Shown piece by piece: positions 1-7,344 of a DNA stretch of 64,000 nt (positions are counted from its first letter, which is position 1; every line of letters starts with the position of its first letter). This DNA comes from Bradyrhizobium diazoefficiens (lineage in GTDB: Bacteria; Pseudomonadota; Alphaproteobacteria; Rhizobiales; Xanthobacteraceae). The translations under genes and the position numbers were made by a program. A model generated the notes under the pieces. That model saw only the letters and a program-made list of their open reading frames with translations. It searched no databases and was not told the DNA's origin. The stretch is from positions 4,030,001 through 4,094,000 of the forward strand of contig NZ_CP067101.1 in the NCBI RefSeq assembly GCF_016616425.1. The letters are read 5' to 3'.

Positions 1-393
1 CCGCCCGGTGAAGGGCAGCTCGGCCCCGCTCTTCAGCTTGAAGAAGACATTCCGTTCCGCCGCCGCGTCGATCTTCGCGCGCGGCAGGCTTTCGATGAAC
101 TGGATTGAGGTTGCGATGCGCGCCTGAAGCCCGGCCATGTCGTGCTCCAGCGCCGGCAGCGCCACCGGCTCGCATTGCGCCAGCAAGGCCGGGGCGACCA
201 CCGCGTGGCGGCAGGCCTCGCCGACCTGCTGCGCCAAATCGTACATGTTCGGCGCAAGGCGCATCCCAAGCAGGGCCGTCGGGTCGAACTTGCGGACCTC
301 TGCATAGGCGACGCCCTTGTCGAGCAGTGCGGACAGATTCCGCAAATACGGCACGAAGAGGCCGACCGAGGCCTCGTACATCGAGATCGTCAC
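1..393 (-). CDS. DUF1993 family protein (partial, 3' end beyond left edge)
   Basis: The minus-strand frame runs off the left edge, so only the first 131 codons are present. The chosen start is GTG at 393, giving MTISMYEAS; this opening and the following stretch (LRNLSALLDKG, then RKFDPTALLGMRLAPNM) are typical of DUF1993 proteins. An in-frame ATG at 381 is the alternative start. Family members are about 165-170 residues, helical and cytoplasmic, with a DinB-like fold and no established function. The next gene is divergent, 103 bp away. Family assignment is secure; function is unknown. Confidence 0.85.
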   Translation of the reverse strand, partial: MTISMYEASVGLFVPYLRNLSALLDKGVAYAEVRKFDPTALLGMRLAPNMYDLAQQVGEACRHAVVAPALLAQCEPVALPALEHDMAGLQARIATSIQFIESLPRAKIDAAAERNVFFKLKSGAELPFTGR

Positions 394-496
394 GTCTGGA
401 TTCCCTTCGATTCCGCCTCGCCAGAAGCTCGCAGCTGGTCTAAATCCACCGCTTCAAGCGCTGCACAATGACAGCTCGCGCAGGGGTGGAGAAGAG

Positions 497-1288
497 ATGA
501 TTATTCGAATGGCCGTGCGAATCGTGGCGGCCTTGGCCGTGGCGCTGTTGGCAAACCTTTCGGCCCACGCGCAGCAGGCGCCCTCGCGTCTTGACGAAAT
601 CGTCAAGCGCGGCACCTTGCGCGTCGGCATGACCGGCGACTATAAGCCCTTCACCTATCTGGACAAGGCGACGCAGCAGTTCAGCGGTTTCGACGTGGAC
701 ATGGCGCAGGCGCTCGGCAAGGCGCTCGGGGTCAAGGTCGAGTTCGTCCCGACGGCCTGGCCGAAGCTGATGAAGGATTTCGAGGCCGACCAGTTCGACA
801 TCGCGATGGGTGGCGTCTCGGTTACGCTCGACCGGCAGAAGAAGGGCTTCTTCTCGACGCCGATCATGCGCGAGGGCAAGACGCCGATCGCCCGCTGTGC
901 GGACGTCGGCAAGTACCAGAGCATCGCCGACATCGACAAGAAGGGCACCCGCGTGATCGTCAATCCCGGCGGCACCAATGAGCGTTTCGCGCGCGCCAAC
1001 ATCAGGGATGCCGAGATCAAGGTTTTCCCCGACAACACCGTGATCTTCGACGAGATCGCCAAGGGCAATGCCGACCTGATGATGACGGACGCCTCCGAGA
1101 CGCGCTACCAGCAGAAGCAGCACGCAGGCGTGCTCTGCGCGGTGCATCCCGAAAAACCGTTCGACTTCTCCGAGAAGGCCTATTGGCTGCAGCGCGACAT
1201 GGCGCTGAAGGCCTTCGTCGACCAATGGCTGCACATGTCCATGGACGACGGCAGCTACAAGAAAATCTACGCCGCCTGGTTCGACTAG
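497..1288 (+). CDS. pheC: Periplasmic cyclohexadienyl (arogenate/prephenate) dehydratase, PheC type
   Basis: A 263-residue exported protein with a signal peptide (hydrophobic core about residues 9-22, Ala-rich cleavage near residue 26) and a type-3 solute-binding fold. It carries the signature of the Pseudomonas aeruginosa PheC group: LRVGMTGDYKPF near the N-terminus, GFDVDMAQALG, PTAWPKLMKDF, VNPGGTNERFARAN and CAVHPEKPFDF. These enzymes decarboxylate and dehydrate prephenate to phenylpyruvate or arogenate to phenylalanine in the periplasm. The ATG at 497 follows a GAAGAG ribosome-binding site and starts right at the signal peptide; upstream codons in the same frame are not needed. No ABC permease genes adjoin it, which favours an enzyme over a transporter component. 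Confidence 0.82.
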   Translation: MIIRMAVRIVAALAVALLANLSAHAQQAPSRLDEIVKRGTLRVGMTGDYKPFTYLDKATQQFSGFDVDMAQALGKALGVKVEFVPTAWPKLMKDFEADQFDIAMGGVSVTLDRQKKGFFSTPIMREGKTPIARCADVGKYQSIADIDKKGTRVIVNPGGTNERFARANIRDAEIKVFPDNTVIFDEIAKGNADLMMTDASETRYQQKQHAGVLCAVHPEKPFDFSEKAYWLQRDMALKAFVDQWLHMSMDDGSYKKIYAAWFD

Positions 1289-1383
1289 GGCCCGCGTCCT
1301 CCTGTCGCCTGCCACGGCCAAACTTTGGACGGGCTCCGGGCCTATTGAACCCGGAACCGCAGGACGACGACTCATACCGTGAC

Positions 1384-1399
1384 AGTGATTTGGATCACT
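1384..1399. promoter_or_regulatory. Crp/Fnr-type palindrome upstream of the DUF2147 gene
   Basis: AGTGATTTGGATCACT is a perfect inverted repeat with 6-bp arms and a 4-bp centre. It fits the Crp/Fnr half-site GTGA...TCAC and lies about 58 bp before the start of the following gene, a position suitable for activation. A Crp/Fnr regulator gene is present at 16899-17666, but nothing in the sequence links the two. Confidence 0.4.
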
Positions 1400-1457
1400 T
1401 TTTGCAATCGAACCGGTGCGTAAGCGTCGGTGCGGGACCACTGTTCAGGAGATGGAA

Positions 1458-2240
1458 ATGAGGAAGTTGTTGGCCACGGCCGCATTCCTTCTGGCGAGCA
1501 CCGCTGCGCAGGCGCAGTACACCTTCGAATATGGCGGGCGCACCATCCGCATCGACCCGGACCGCGGCACGGTGCAGATCCCCGGCGTGTACGACAACAC
1601 CGGCCAGAGCAAGGCGAAGAAGGCCAGGAAGAACGAAGCGACCCCCAGCCAGCAGGCTCCGCAGCAAGCCACTGTCGAGCCGCGAACGCCGGCTGCGCCT
1701 GCGAGCCCCGCCACGCCATCCGCACCTGCGCCCGCTGCCGCAGCACCGCCGCCGGGTTCGCCTTCGGCCGCGACCGCCAGCAATGCTCCGGCCAGTGTCC
1801 AGCCGCCGCCCACTCCGGCACCTGCGCCGGTCGAGCAACAGGCCGCGCCCGCCGTGGCGCCTCCGCCGCCGGCCCCCGCCCCCGTTCAGGCCGCCGCCGT
1901 CGCGCCACCAGCGCCCGCAGCCGCGCCCACACGCGATCTCAATTCGCCGCTCGGCATCTGGCTCACCGAGGAGAAGGAAGGCAAGGTCCGCATCGAGCAA
2001 TGCGGCACTAATCTGTGCGGCTACTCGGTCGACAGCAAATCGAACCAGAACGGCGAGCAGGTTCTGATCAACATGAAGCCGAGCAAGGACCAGAAATGGT
2101 CCGGCCGCATCCTCGATCCGAACTCCGGCTCGACCTACGATTCGACGATCGCAATGAAGGGCACCGACCGCCTGCGCGTGCAGGGCTGCGCCTTCGGCGG
2201 CATGTTCTGCGGCGGCCAGACCTGGACGCGGGTGAATTGA
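1458..2240 (+). CDS. Exported DUF2147 protein with a long Pro/Ala linker
   Basis: A 260-residue protein with a signal peptide (first about 20 residues, ending AAQAQ). Residues about 45-160 are a low-complexity Ala/Pro linker, and a C-terminal DUF2147-like domain covers about residues 162-260 (SPLGIWLTEEKEGKVRIEQC, then NLCGYSV, and a final GGQTWTRVN). DUF2147 domains are small periplasmic beta-rich modules of unknown function. The ATG at 1458 is preferred over the in-frame ATG at 1452 because AGGAG at 1447-1451 sits 6 bp before 1458 and directly against 1452. A strong hairpin follows at 2268. The long linker suggests the domain is held away from the membrane or wall. Confidence 0.8.
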   Translation: MRKLLATAAFLLASTAAQAQYTFEYGGRTIRIDPDRGTVQIPGVYDNTGQSKAKKARKNEATPSQQAPQQATVEPRTPAAPASPATPSAPAPAAAAPPPGSPSAATASNAPASVQPPPTPAPAPVEQQAAPAVAPPPPAPAPVQAAAVAPPAPAAAPTRDLNSPLGIWLTEEKEGKVRIEQCGTNLCGYSVDSKSNQNGEQVLINMKPSKDQKWSGRILDPNSGSTYDSTIAMKGTDRLRVQGCAFGGMFCGGQTWTRVN

Positions 2241-2267
2241 GTCCGAGGCAGATGGCCTGACGGAGAC

Positions 2268-2302
2268 AAGGGGCCCGTGGTGATCCGGGTCCCTTTGCTT
2301 TT
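2268..2302 (+). terminator. Rho-independent terminator after the DUF2147 gene
   Basis: Arms AAGGGGCCCG (2268-2277) and CGGGTCCCTT (2286-2295) form a 10-bp stem with one G-U pair and an 8-nt loop, followed by a T-rich tail (GCTTTTGG). Confidence 0.65.
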
Positions 2303-2352
2303 GGTCGCGATGCCGTCATGACGTGCGCCACCTCACAGAGCCCCGTGGGCAA

Positions 2353-2366
2353 GTGAGGCGCCTCAC
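2353..2366. promoter_or_regulatory. Perfect 14-bp palindrome upstream of a small exported protein gene
   Basis: GTGAGGCGCCTCAC is a perfect palindrome 57 bp before the ATG at 2424. A related half (GCGCCACCTCAC) lies about 25 bp further upstream. The spacing would suit an operator for a dimeric regulator; the regulator is not identifiable. Confidence 0.35.
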
Positions 2367-2423
2367 ATCGCCGGTTCCCTGCCCATGCCACGATCCCCGC
2401 GTAATCAACCGCAGGGGCGTGTC

Positions 2424-2780
2424 ATGAACGGCTTTCGCAAGGGTCTTTTCGCCACCATTGTCGCCATCGCCTTCCCGCTCACGCAGGCAGGTGCCGCGAC
2501 AAGCACTTTCGACGGTACATGGAACGTCCGGATCTCGTCACCGAGCGAGACCTGCGGCAATGGCGCGACCGTCGCGATCGGCATCAACAACGGGCAGATC
2601 GCCTCGAGCAGCACCGCAGTGACGGCGTCCGGCCGCGTCGCGGATGCCGGCAGCATCAACGTCACCTTGAGCACCGGCATCAAGCGCGCGGTCGGCTTCG
2701 GCCGCCTCAACGGCCCCTCCGGCTCCGGCACCTGGCGCGGCGCGCTGTGCACGGGCACGTGGACGGCGGAGCGGATGTGA
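2424..2780 (+). CDS. Small exported protein of unknown function
   Basis: A 118-residue protein with a clear signal peptide (MNGFRKGLFATIVAIAF, cleavage after AGAA near residue 24). The mature part is about 95 residues, beginning STFDGTWNVRISS and ending GTWRGALCTGTW, with two cysteines that could form one disulfide. The repeated GTW motifs suggest a small beta-barrel resembling lipocalin-like or DUF-type periplasmic proteins. The ATG at 2424 puts the start exactly at the signal peptide. No function can be assigned. Confidence 0.72.
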   Translation: MNGFRKGLFATIVAIAFPLTQAGAATSTFDGTWNVRISSPSETCGNGATVAIGINNGQIASSSTAVTASGRVADAGSINVTLSTGIKRAVGFGRLNGPSGSGTWRGALCTGTWTAERM

Positions 2781-2789
2781 GTTTGGCGT

Positions 2790-2911
2790 CCCGGACAAGC
2801 GGCAACGCGAAGCGTTGCTGCGCAGAGCCGGGACCCAGCAACATCAACGCCAGAAACTCTGGGCCCCGGATCGGCGACGCATCGCCTCCAGGCGATGCGT
2901 CTTGTCCGGGG
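2790..2911. repeat. Dispersed palindromic repeat, CCCGGACAAG family
   Basis: The segment begins CCCGGACAAGCGG and ends CTTGTCCGGGG, so its ends are inverted copies, and it contains an internal hairpin (CGCATCGCC...GGCGATGCG). It fills the gap between two convergent genes. Similar elements with these ends are common in Bradyrhizobium-type genomes (recalled, not searched). It may serve as a bidirectional terminator. Confidence 0.6.
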
Positions 2912-2919
2912 CACGAGAG

Positions 2920-3324
2920 CTAGCCGATCGCGGCGCCATACTCCGCGTCGGTGACCGGCTCCAGCCAGGTCGAGTAGACGCCCTCGAGCGCTTCCTGCAT
3001 GGCGATGTGGCACATGCCGTTGGTCGGCGAGGCCCCGTGCCAGTGAACTTCGCCTGGCGGAATCCAGACGGTATCGCCGGGGCGGATCTCCCTCACCGGG
3101 CCGCCCTTGGTCTGGACGCGGCCGACGCCGGAGATGACGTAGAGCGTTTGCCCGAGCGGATGGTGATGCCAGTTGGTGCGAGCGCCCGGCTCGAAGGCAA
3201 CGCGCGAGCAGTTCAACCGCGCCGGCGCGGGCGCCATGATCACGGGGTCCTGCCACACGGTGCCGGTGAAGTTTTCCTTGGGCGCGCGGCGGGTCGGCCG
3301 CGTGCCTGCAACTGTGATCTCCAT
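2920..3324 (-). CDS. Cupin-domain protein
   Basis: A 134-residue single-domain cupin. Motif 1 is visible as GARTNWHHHPLGQTLYVISG (about residues 47-66, with His-His-His and Gln as likely metal ligands) and motif 2 as PGDTVWIPPGEVHWHGA (about residues 83-99). Such small cupins are metal-binding isomerases, lyases or dioxygenases. It starts 16 bp after the RraA-family gene on the same strand, so the two are probably co-transcribed and may act on the same organic-acid substrate. The substrate is unknown. Confidence 0.82.
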   Translation of the reverse strand: MEITVAGTRPTRRAPKENFTGTVWQDPVIMAPAPARLNCSRVAFEPGARTNWHHHPLGQTLYVISGVGRVQTKGGPVREIRPGDTVWIPPGEVHWHGASPTNGMCHIAMQEALEGVYSTWLEPVTDAEYGAAIG

Positions 3325-3340
3325 GGGGTCCTCGCTTCCG

Positions 3341-4039
3341 TTACTTCTTGCTGGCGGCGTAGCGCGCCTTGGTCTCGGCGTTCATGGGATAGAGACCCGG
3401 CAGCACGGCGCCGTTGTTCACCTCGTTGACGATCCAGGCCTCCATGCGCTCCTGCTCGACGCCCTCGTTGAGCACGTGATCGAGCATCGCCTGCGGGATC
3501 AGCACGCAGCCGTCCTGGTCGGCGACCACGATGTCGTTCGGAAACACGGCGACGCCACCGCAGCCGATCGGCTCACCCCAGCCGACGAAGGTCAGACCGG
3601 CAACGGAGGGCGGCGCGGCATAGCCGTCGCACCACACCGGGAGATTGGTGCCGAGCACGCCCTCGACGTCACGCACGACGCCGTCGGTGACGAGCGCGGT
3701 GACGCCGCGCTTCATCATGCGGGCGCAGAGAATGTCGCCGAAGATGCCGGCATCGGTGACGCCCATGGCATCGACCACGGCGATGCATCCCTCCGGCATC
3801 GCCTCGATCGCGGTGCGGGTCGAGATCGGCGACGACCAGGATTCCGGCGTCGCCAGATCCTCGCGTGCCGGCACGAAGCGCAGCGTGAAGGCCGGTCCCA
3901 CCAGGCGCGGCAGGCCCGGGCGCAGCGGCCGCGCGCCCCGCATCCACACATTGCGCAGGCCCTTCTTCAGCAGAACCGTGGTGATGGTGGCGGTGGTGAT
4001 GCCGGCGAGTGTCTTGCGGGCTTCAGGGGACAGCGACAT
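3341..4039 (-). CDS. RraA-family aldolase/decarboxylase (4-hydroxy-4-methyl-2-oxoglutarate aldolase type)
   Basis: A 232-residue protein of the RraA/DlpA/HMG-aldolase fold. The core includes the Gly-rich GDILCARMMKRGV followed by the Arg-Asp pair of the active site (TDGVVRDVEG), then NDIVVADQDGCVLIP. Catalytic members cleave 4-hydroxy-4-methyl-2-oxoglutarate or decarboxylate oxaloacetate with a divalent metal; others were named as RNase E inhibitors. The start MSLSPEARK at 4039 is chosen because the frame upstream lacks family similarity. It is upstream of the cupin gene in a likely two-gene operon. Enzyme activity is more likely than RNase regulation here. Confidence 0.85.
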   Translation of the reverse strand: MSLSPEARKTLAGITTATITTVLLKKGLRNVWMRGARPLRPGLPRLVGPAFTLRFVPAREDLATPESWSSPISTRTAIEAMPEGCIAVVDAMGVTDAGIFGDILCARMMKRGVTALVTDGVVRDVEGVLGTNLPVWCDGYAAPPSVAGLTFVGWGEPIGCGGVAVFPNDIVVADQDGCVLIPQAMLDHVLNEGVEQERMEAWIVNEVNNGAVLPGLYPMNAETKARYAASKK

Positions 4040-4296
4040 GGACGACAACGAGCTCCGGGGTGCGGGAAAGAACGCGCGCATCTTGCGAGCCGGGCGCCTT
4101 GCGTCAAGGGCCAAGAGGCCAACAATAACGCAGGGCCGCCGGGCGGTTATGCGACACGATAACAAGGCTTTATCGTCTCCCCCTGCATTAATTTATTGGA
4201 CTTGCGGGCGCATTTACGCGAAGCAGGACCAGCGGAACTCGATCGCCGGGGCCGCATTCTTCAAAATCCCGATTTCGACAGCTCTTCGACAGCTCA

Positions 4297-5028
4297 ATGG
4301 CCGCGACGCTTCCCCCGCCCCGCCTTCTGCCCAGCGGCGACAGCGCCGTCACGGTCGAGTTCAGCCGCACCATCGACGAGGATGCCAACCAGCGCGTGCT
4401 GGCGCTCGACAAGGCGCTCGCGGCAAGCCCGATCGACGGCATCACCGAGACCGTGCCGACTTATCGCTCGCTGCTGGTGCATTACGATCCCGGCAAGATC
4501 GGCTTCGACGCACTCGGCGACAAGCTGCTCGCGCTTGCCAGCCGACCGCTGCCGCCGGCCACCAAGGCGCGCCGCTGGCGCATTCCCGTCGCTTATGGCG
4601 GCGAACATGGCATCGATCTCGAGGATGTCGCCAAGGCACTAAGCACCACGCCCGACGACATCGTCGCCCGGCATGTTGGCGGCGACTACAAGGTTGCCAT
4701 GATCGGCTTCACGCCGGGCTGGTCCTATCTCAGTGGCCTCGACAAATCCCTGCACATGTCGCGCCGGCAGAATCCGCGGCTGCTGACGCCCGCCGGCACG
4801 ATCTCGATCGGCGGCATCCAGGCCGGAATCCAATGCCTGGCCGCCCCGAGCGGCTGGCACCTTTTGGGCCGCACGCCGGTGCGGACCTATCAGCTCCACC
4901 GCAATCCGACCTTTCTCACCGAACCCGGCGATCGCGTGACGTTCTTCGCGATCGACCACAAGACCTTCGCGGAGCAGGACCGCGCCGCCGAAGCCGGCGA
5001 GATCATCGCCGAGCAGGTGCACGCATGA
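4297..5028 (+). CDS. pxpB: 5-oxoprolinase subunit PxpB (KipI type)
   Basis: A 243-residue protein of the allophanate hydrolase subunit 1 family. It opens with LLPSGDSAVTVEF and carries the family signature IGFTPGWSYLSGLD near residue 133 and PRLLTPAGTISIGGIQAGIQ. With PxpC and PxpA it forms the prokaryotic ATP-dependent 5-oxoprolinase that opens pyroglutamate to glutamate. Its stop codon overlaps the pxpC start by four bases (ATGA at 5025-5028), indicating translational coupling. In older annotations it is called KipI. Confidence 0.93.
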   Translation: MAATLPPPRLLPSGDSAVTVEFSRTIDEDANQRVLALDKALAASPIDGITETVPTYRSLLVHYDPGKIGFDALGDKLLALASRPLPPATKARRWRIPVAYGGEHGIDLEDVAKALSTTPDDIVARHVGGDYKVAMIGFTPGWSYLSGLDKSLHMSRRQNPRLLTPAGTISIGGIQAGIQCLAAPSGWHLLGRTPVRTYQLHRNPTFLTEPGDRVTFFAIDHKTFAEQDRAAEAGEIIAEQVHA

Positions 5029-6062
5029 GCCGGCTCGTCGTCGCCAGCATCGGCCCCGCAAGCTCCGTCCAGGATGGCGGTCGCCACGGCGCGCAGCGCT
5101 ACGGCTTGACGGTCAGCGGGGCGATGGATCGGCTGTCGCTGGCCGCGGCGAACGCGCTCGTCGGCAACGAGCCGTTCGCGGCCGCCGTCGAGATCGGCCC
5201 GTTCGGTGCCGCCTTCACCGCGCGTGACGGTGCCGTGCGCGTGGCGATTTCAGGCGCGCCGCGCAATGCCGACATTGCCGGAAACCCGGTCGCTATGGGT
5301 GCATCGGTGACGCTGAAAGACGGCGAGACGCTGACGCTGGGCTTTGCCCGCGGCGGCGCCTTCACTTATCTGGCGATCGAAGGCGCCATCAAGGGCGAGC
5401 CGGTGTTCGGCAGCCTCGCGGTCAATGCCCGCGCCGGTCTCGGTAGTCCCTATCCGCGTCCGCTCCAGGCCGGCGACGAATTCAACGTCGACGGCGCAAG
5501 CGGCGCGCCGGACTTGCGGATCGAGTTGCCGAAGCCCGCGAGCGGTCCGATCCGCGTGGTGCTGGGACCGCAGGACGACGAGTTCGACGATGCCAACAAG
5601 GCGTTATTCCTGAGCAGCGAGTGGAAAGTCTCGGCGACCTCCGACCGCATGGGCTACCGGCTCGACGGCCCCCCGATCAAACATCTCTACGGCCACAACA
5701 TCGTCTCCGACGGTACAGTCAACGGCAGCATCCAGGTGCCCGGCAACGGCTCCCCGATCGCGCTGATGATGGACCGCGGCACCTCCGGCGGCTATCCGAA
5801 GATCGCAACCGTGATCACGGCCGATGTGGGCCGCCTCGCCCAGACCTCGGCGGGAACCGCGTTCCGCTTCAAGCAGGTGAGCATGACCGAGGCGCAAGAC
5901 GAAGCACGCAAGTTCGCGCAACTGATCCGCAGCCTGTCCGATCGCCTGCGCTCCTCGGACGCCGTTGCGCTCAACATCGAGGCGCTCAGCGATGCCAACG
6001 TTGCCGGCCAAGCGGTGAACGCCGTCGATGCCTGGACCTGGCAGGTCGCCGCGGAGCCGTAA
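5025..6062 (+). CDS. pxpC: 5-oxoprolinase subunit PxpC (KipA type)
   Basis: A 345-residue biotin-dependent carboxyltransferase-like protein of the allophanate hydrolase subunit 2 family. Visible signatures are [20 protein letters not shown] at the N-terminus, the MGYRLDGP motif, and [18 protein letters not shown]. It works with PxpB and PxpA in ATP-dependent cleavage of 5-oxoproline. The ATG overlaps the pxpB stop. The same frame stays open far upstream, but that part is out-of-frame sequence over pxpB and the antisense RraA gene, so 5025 is the true start. Confidence 0.93.
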   Translation: MSRLVVASIGPASSVQDGGRHGAQRYGLTVSGAMDRLSLAAANALVGNEPFAAAVEIGPFGAAFTARDGAVRVAISGAPRNADIAGNPVAMGASVTLKDGETLTLGFARGGAFTYLAIEGAIKGEPVFGSLAVNARAGLGSPYPRPLQAGDEFNVDGASGAPDLRIELPKPASGPIRVVLGPQDDEFDDANKALFLSSEWKVSATSDRMGYRLDGPPIKHLYGHNIVSDGTVNGSIQVPGNGSPIALMMDRGTSGGYPKIATVITADVGRLAQTSAGTAFRFKQVSMTEAQDEARKFAQLIRSLSDRLRSSDAVALNIEALSDANVAGQAVNAVDAWTWQVAAEP

Positions 6063-6093
6063 CCAACAACAAGACCAGAGGCGGAGAGCACCC

Positions 6094-6861
6094 ATGAAGA
6101 CGATCGATCTCAATTGCGACCTCGGCGAAGGTTTTGGCGCCTGGGAGATGGGCAATGACGCCGCCATGATCGAGCTGGCGAGCTCGGTCAACGTCGCCTG
6201 CGGCTTCCATGCCGGCGATCCCGACATCATGCGCCGGACCGTGGAGCTGGCCAAGGCGCGCGGCGTCTCGGTCGGCGCGCATCCCGGATATCGCGATCTG
6301 CACGGCTTCGGCCGACATCCGATCGCGGGCCTCAAGGCCTCCGAGATCGAGAATCTCGTCGCCTACCAGATCGGCGCGTTGCAGGCGATCGCGACGGCCG
6401 CCGGCCACAAGGTCACGCATGTGAAGGCGCACGGCGCACTCTCCAACGTCGCCTGCGAAGACGACATGACGGCGAAGGCGATCGCCGCCGGCATCAAGGC
6501 GGTCGATCCCGGCCTGATCTTCGTCGTGCTCGCCAATTCGAAGCTGGTGAAGGCCGGCGAGGACGCCAATCTGCCGATGGTGCACGAGGTGTTCGCCGAC
6601 CGCGCCTATGAGGACGACGGCAATCTCGTCTCGCGCAAGAAGCCCGGTGCGGTGCTGCACGACGCCAAGGCGATCGCCGAGCGCGTGGTGCGCATGGTGC
6701 AGGATGGCGCGGTGGTCTCGGTGACCGGAAAGGTCATCAAGATGCGCACGGACACGGTCTGCATCCACGGCGACACCCACGGCGCGGTCGAGATCGCGCG
6801 GACCTTGCGTCAGGCGTTGAAGGATGCCGGGATAGAGGTCGCGCCGTTCAAGCGCGGGTGA
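6094..6861 (+). CDS. pxpA: 5-oxoprolinase subunit PxpA (LamB/YcsF family)
   Basis: A 255-residue protein with the hallmark opening [17 protein letters not shown], the metal-site segments [10 protein letters not shown] and [14 protein letters not shown], and VKAHGALSN and CIHGDTHGA further on. It is the third subunit of the 5-oxoprolinase complex. It lies 31 bp after pxpC with a GGCGGAGAG ribosome-binding site and completes a pxpB-pxpC-pxpA operon. A palindromic repeat follows and probably ends the transcript. Confidence 0.94.
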   Translation: MKTIDLNCDLGEGFGAWEMGNDAAMIELASSVNVACGFHAGDPDIMRRTVELAKARGVSVGAHPGYRDLHGFGRHPIAGLKASEIENLVAYQIGALQAIATAAGHKVTHVKAHGALSNVACEDDMTAKAIAAGIKAVDPGLIFVVLANSKLVKAGEDANLPMVHEVFADRAYEDDGNLVSRKKPGAVLHDAKAIAERVVRMVQDGAVVSVTGKVIKMRTDTVCIHGDTHGAVEIARTLRQALKDAGIEVAPFKRG

Positions 6862-6875
6862 GACAGACTCGGTGC

Positions 6876-6975
6876 CGTAGGGTGGGCAAAGCGGGAGCGT
6901 GCCCACCGCGTCGATCTCGGATGTCGAGAGATGATGGGCACGGCTCGCGAAGAGCGCGCCTTTGCCCACCCTACG
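6876..6975. repeat. Dispersed palindromic repeat, GTAGGGTGGGCAAAG family
   Basis: A 100-bp element that starts CGTAGGGTGGGCAAAG and ends CTTTGCCCACCCTACG, a perfect 16-bp terminal inverted repeat. It lies between pxpA and a minus-strand small gene, where it can fold as a long hairpin in either transcript. Elements with this core recur in many rhizobial genomes (recalled, not searched). Confidence 0.65.
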
Positions 6976-6991
6976 AGACGGGCGAAGCTCG

Positions 6992-7144
6992 CTAGAACGG
7001 ATGCACCGACAGCGTGCCGAACACGATGGCCGCGATGATGGCGAAGGCGCTGTAGAGCGCAACATGAGGCATGCTCGCCCGGGTCTGCCGCGAGAGCGAA
7101 CGCGCGTAGAAGTGCAGTCTGGCTTCCGCCGACAGTTCGCGCAT
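6992..7144 (-). CDS. Small single-pass membrane peptide (50 residues)
   Basis: A short open frame of 50 codons starts at ATG 7144 with GGAG 7 bp upstream and ends with TAG at 6992. The N-terminal half is basic and polar (MRELSAEARLHFYARS). The C-terminal half holds one predicted transmembrane helix (about residues 30-45, YSAFAIIAAIVFGTL). Ribosome-binding site, codon usage and clean topology support it as a gene; I do not recognise a family. Its position between pxpA and the nitrite reductase module tells nothing about its role. Confidence 0.6.
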   Translation of the reverse strand: MRELSAEARLHFYARSLSRQTRASMPHVALYSAFAIIAAIVFGTLSVHPF

Positions 7145-7344
7145 GGTCGATCTCCAACGCCGCATTGGTGGGATTATGAAGGATCAACCGATGCGGCAGG
7201 CAAGACAGTGGTGGAAATAGCGATGCGCCTCCTCCGAAAGGCCTACGTCGCAGACGTAAATTCTCTTGAAGTGCGGGTTCCGAGAATCTTATTCGTTCAA
7301 ATCCGAGCCAGTTGGAACTGGCGCGGACGACGGTGGAGCAGCAG

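Noticed and set aside
440..1441. 333-codon minus-strand frame over pheC
   Set aside because: Antisense of a well-supported gene; no domain.
3645..5024. Upstream extension of the pxpC frame (open from 3645)
   Set aside because: It is antisense to the RraA gene and out of frame over pxpB. The ATGA overlap at 5025 and family similarity fix the pxpC start.
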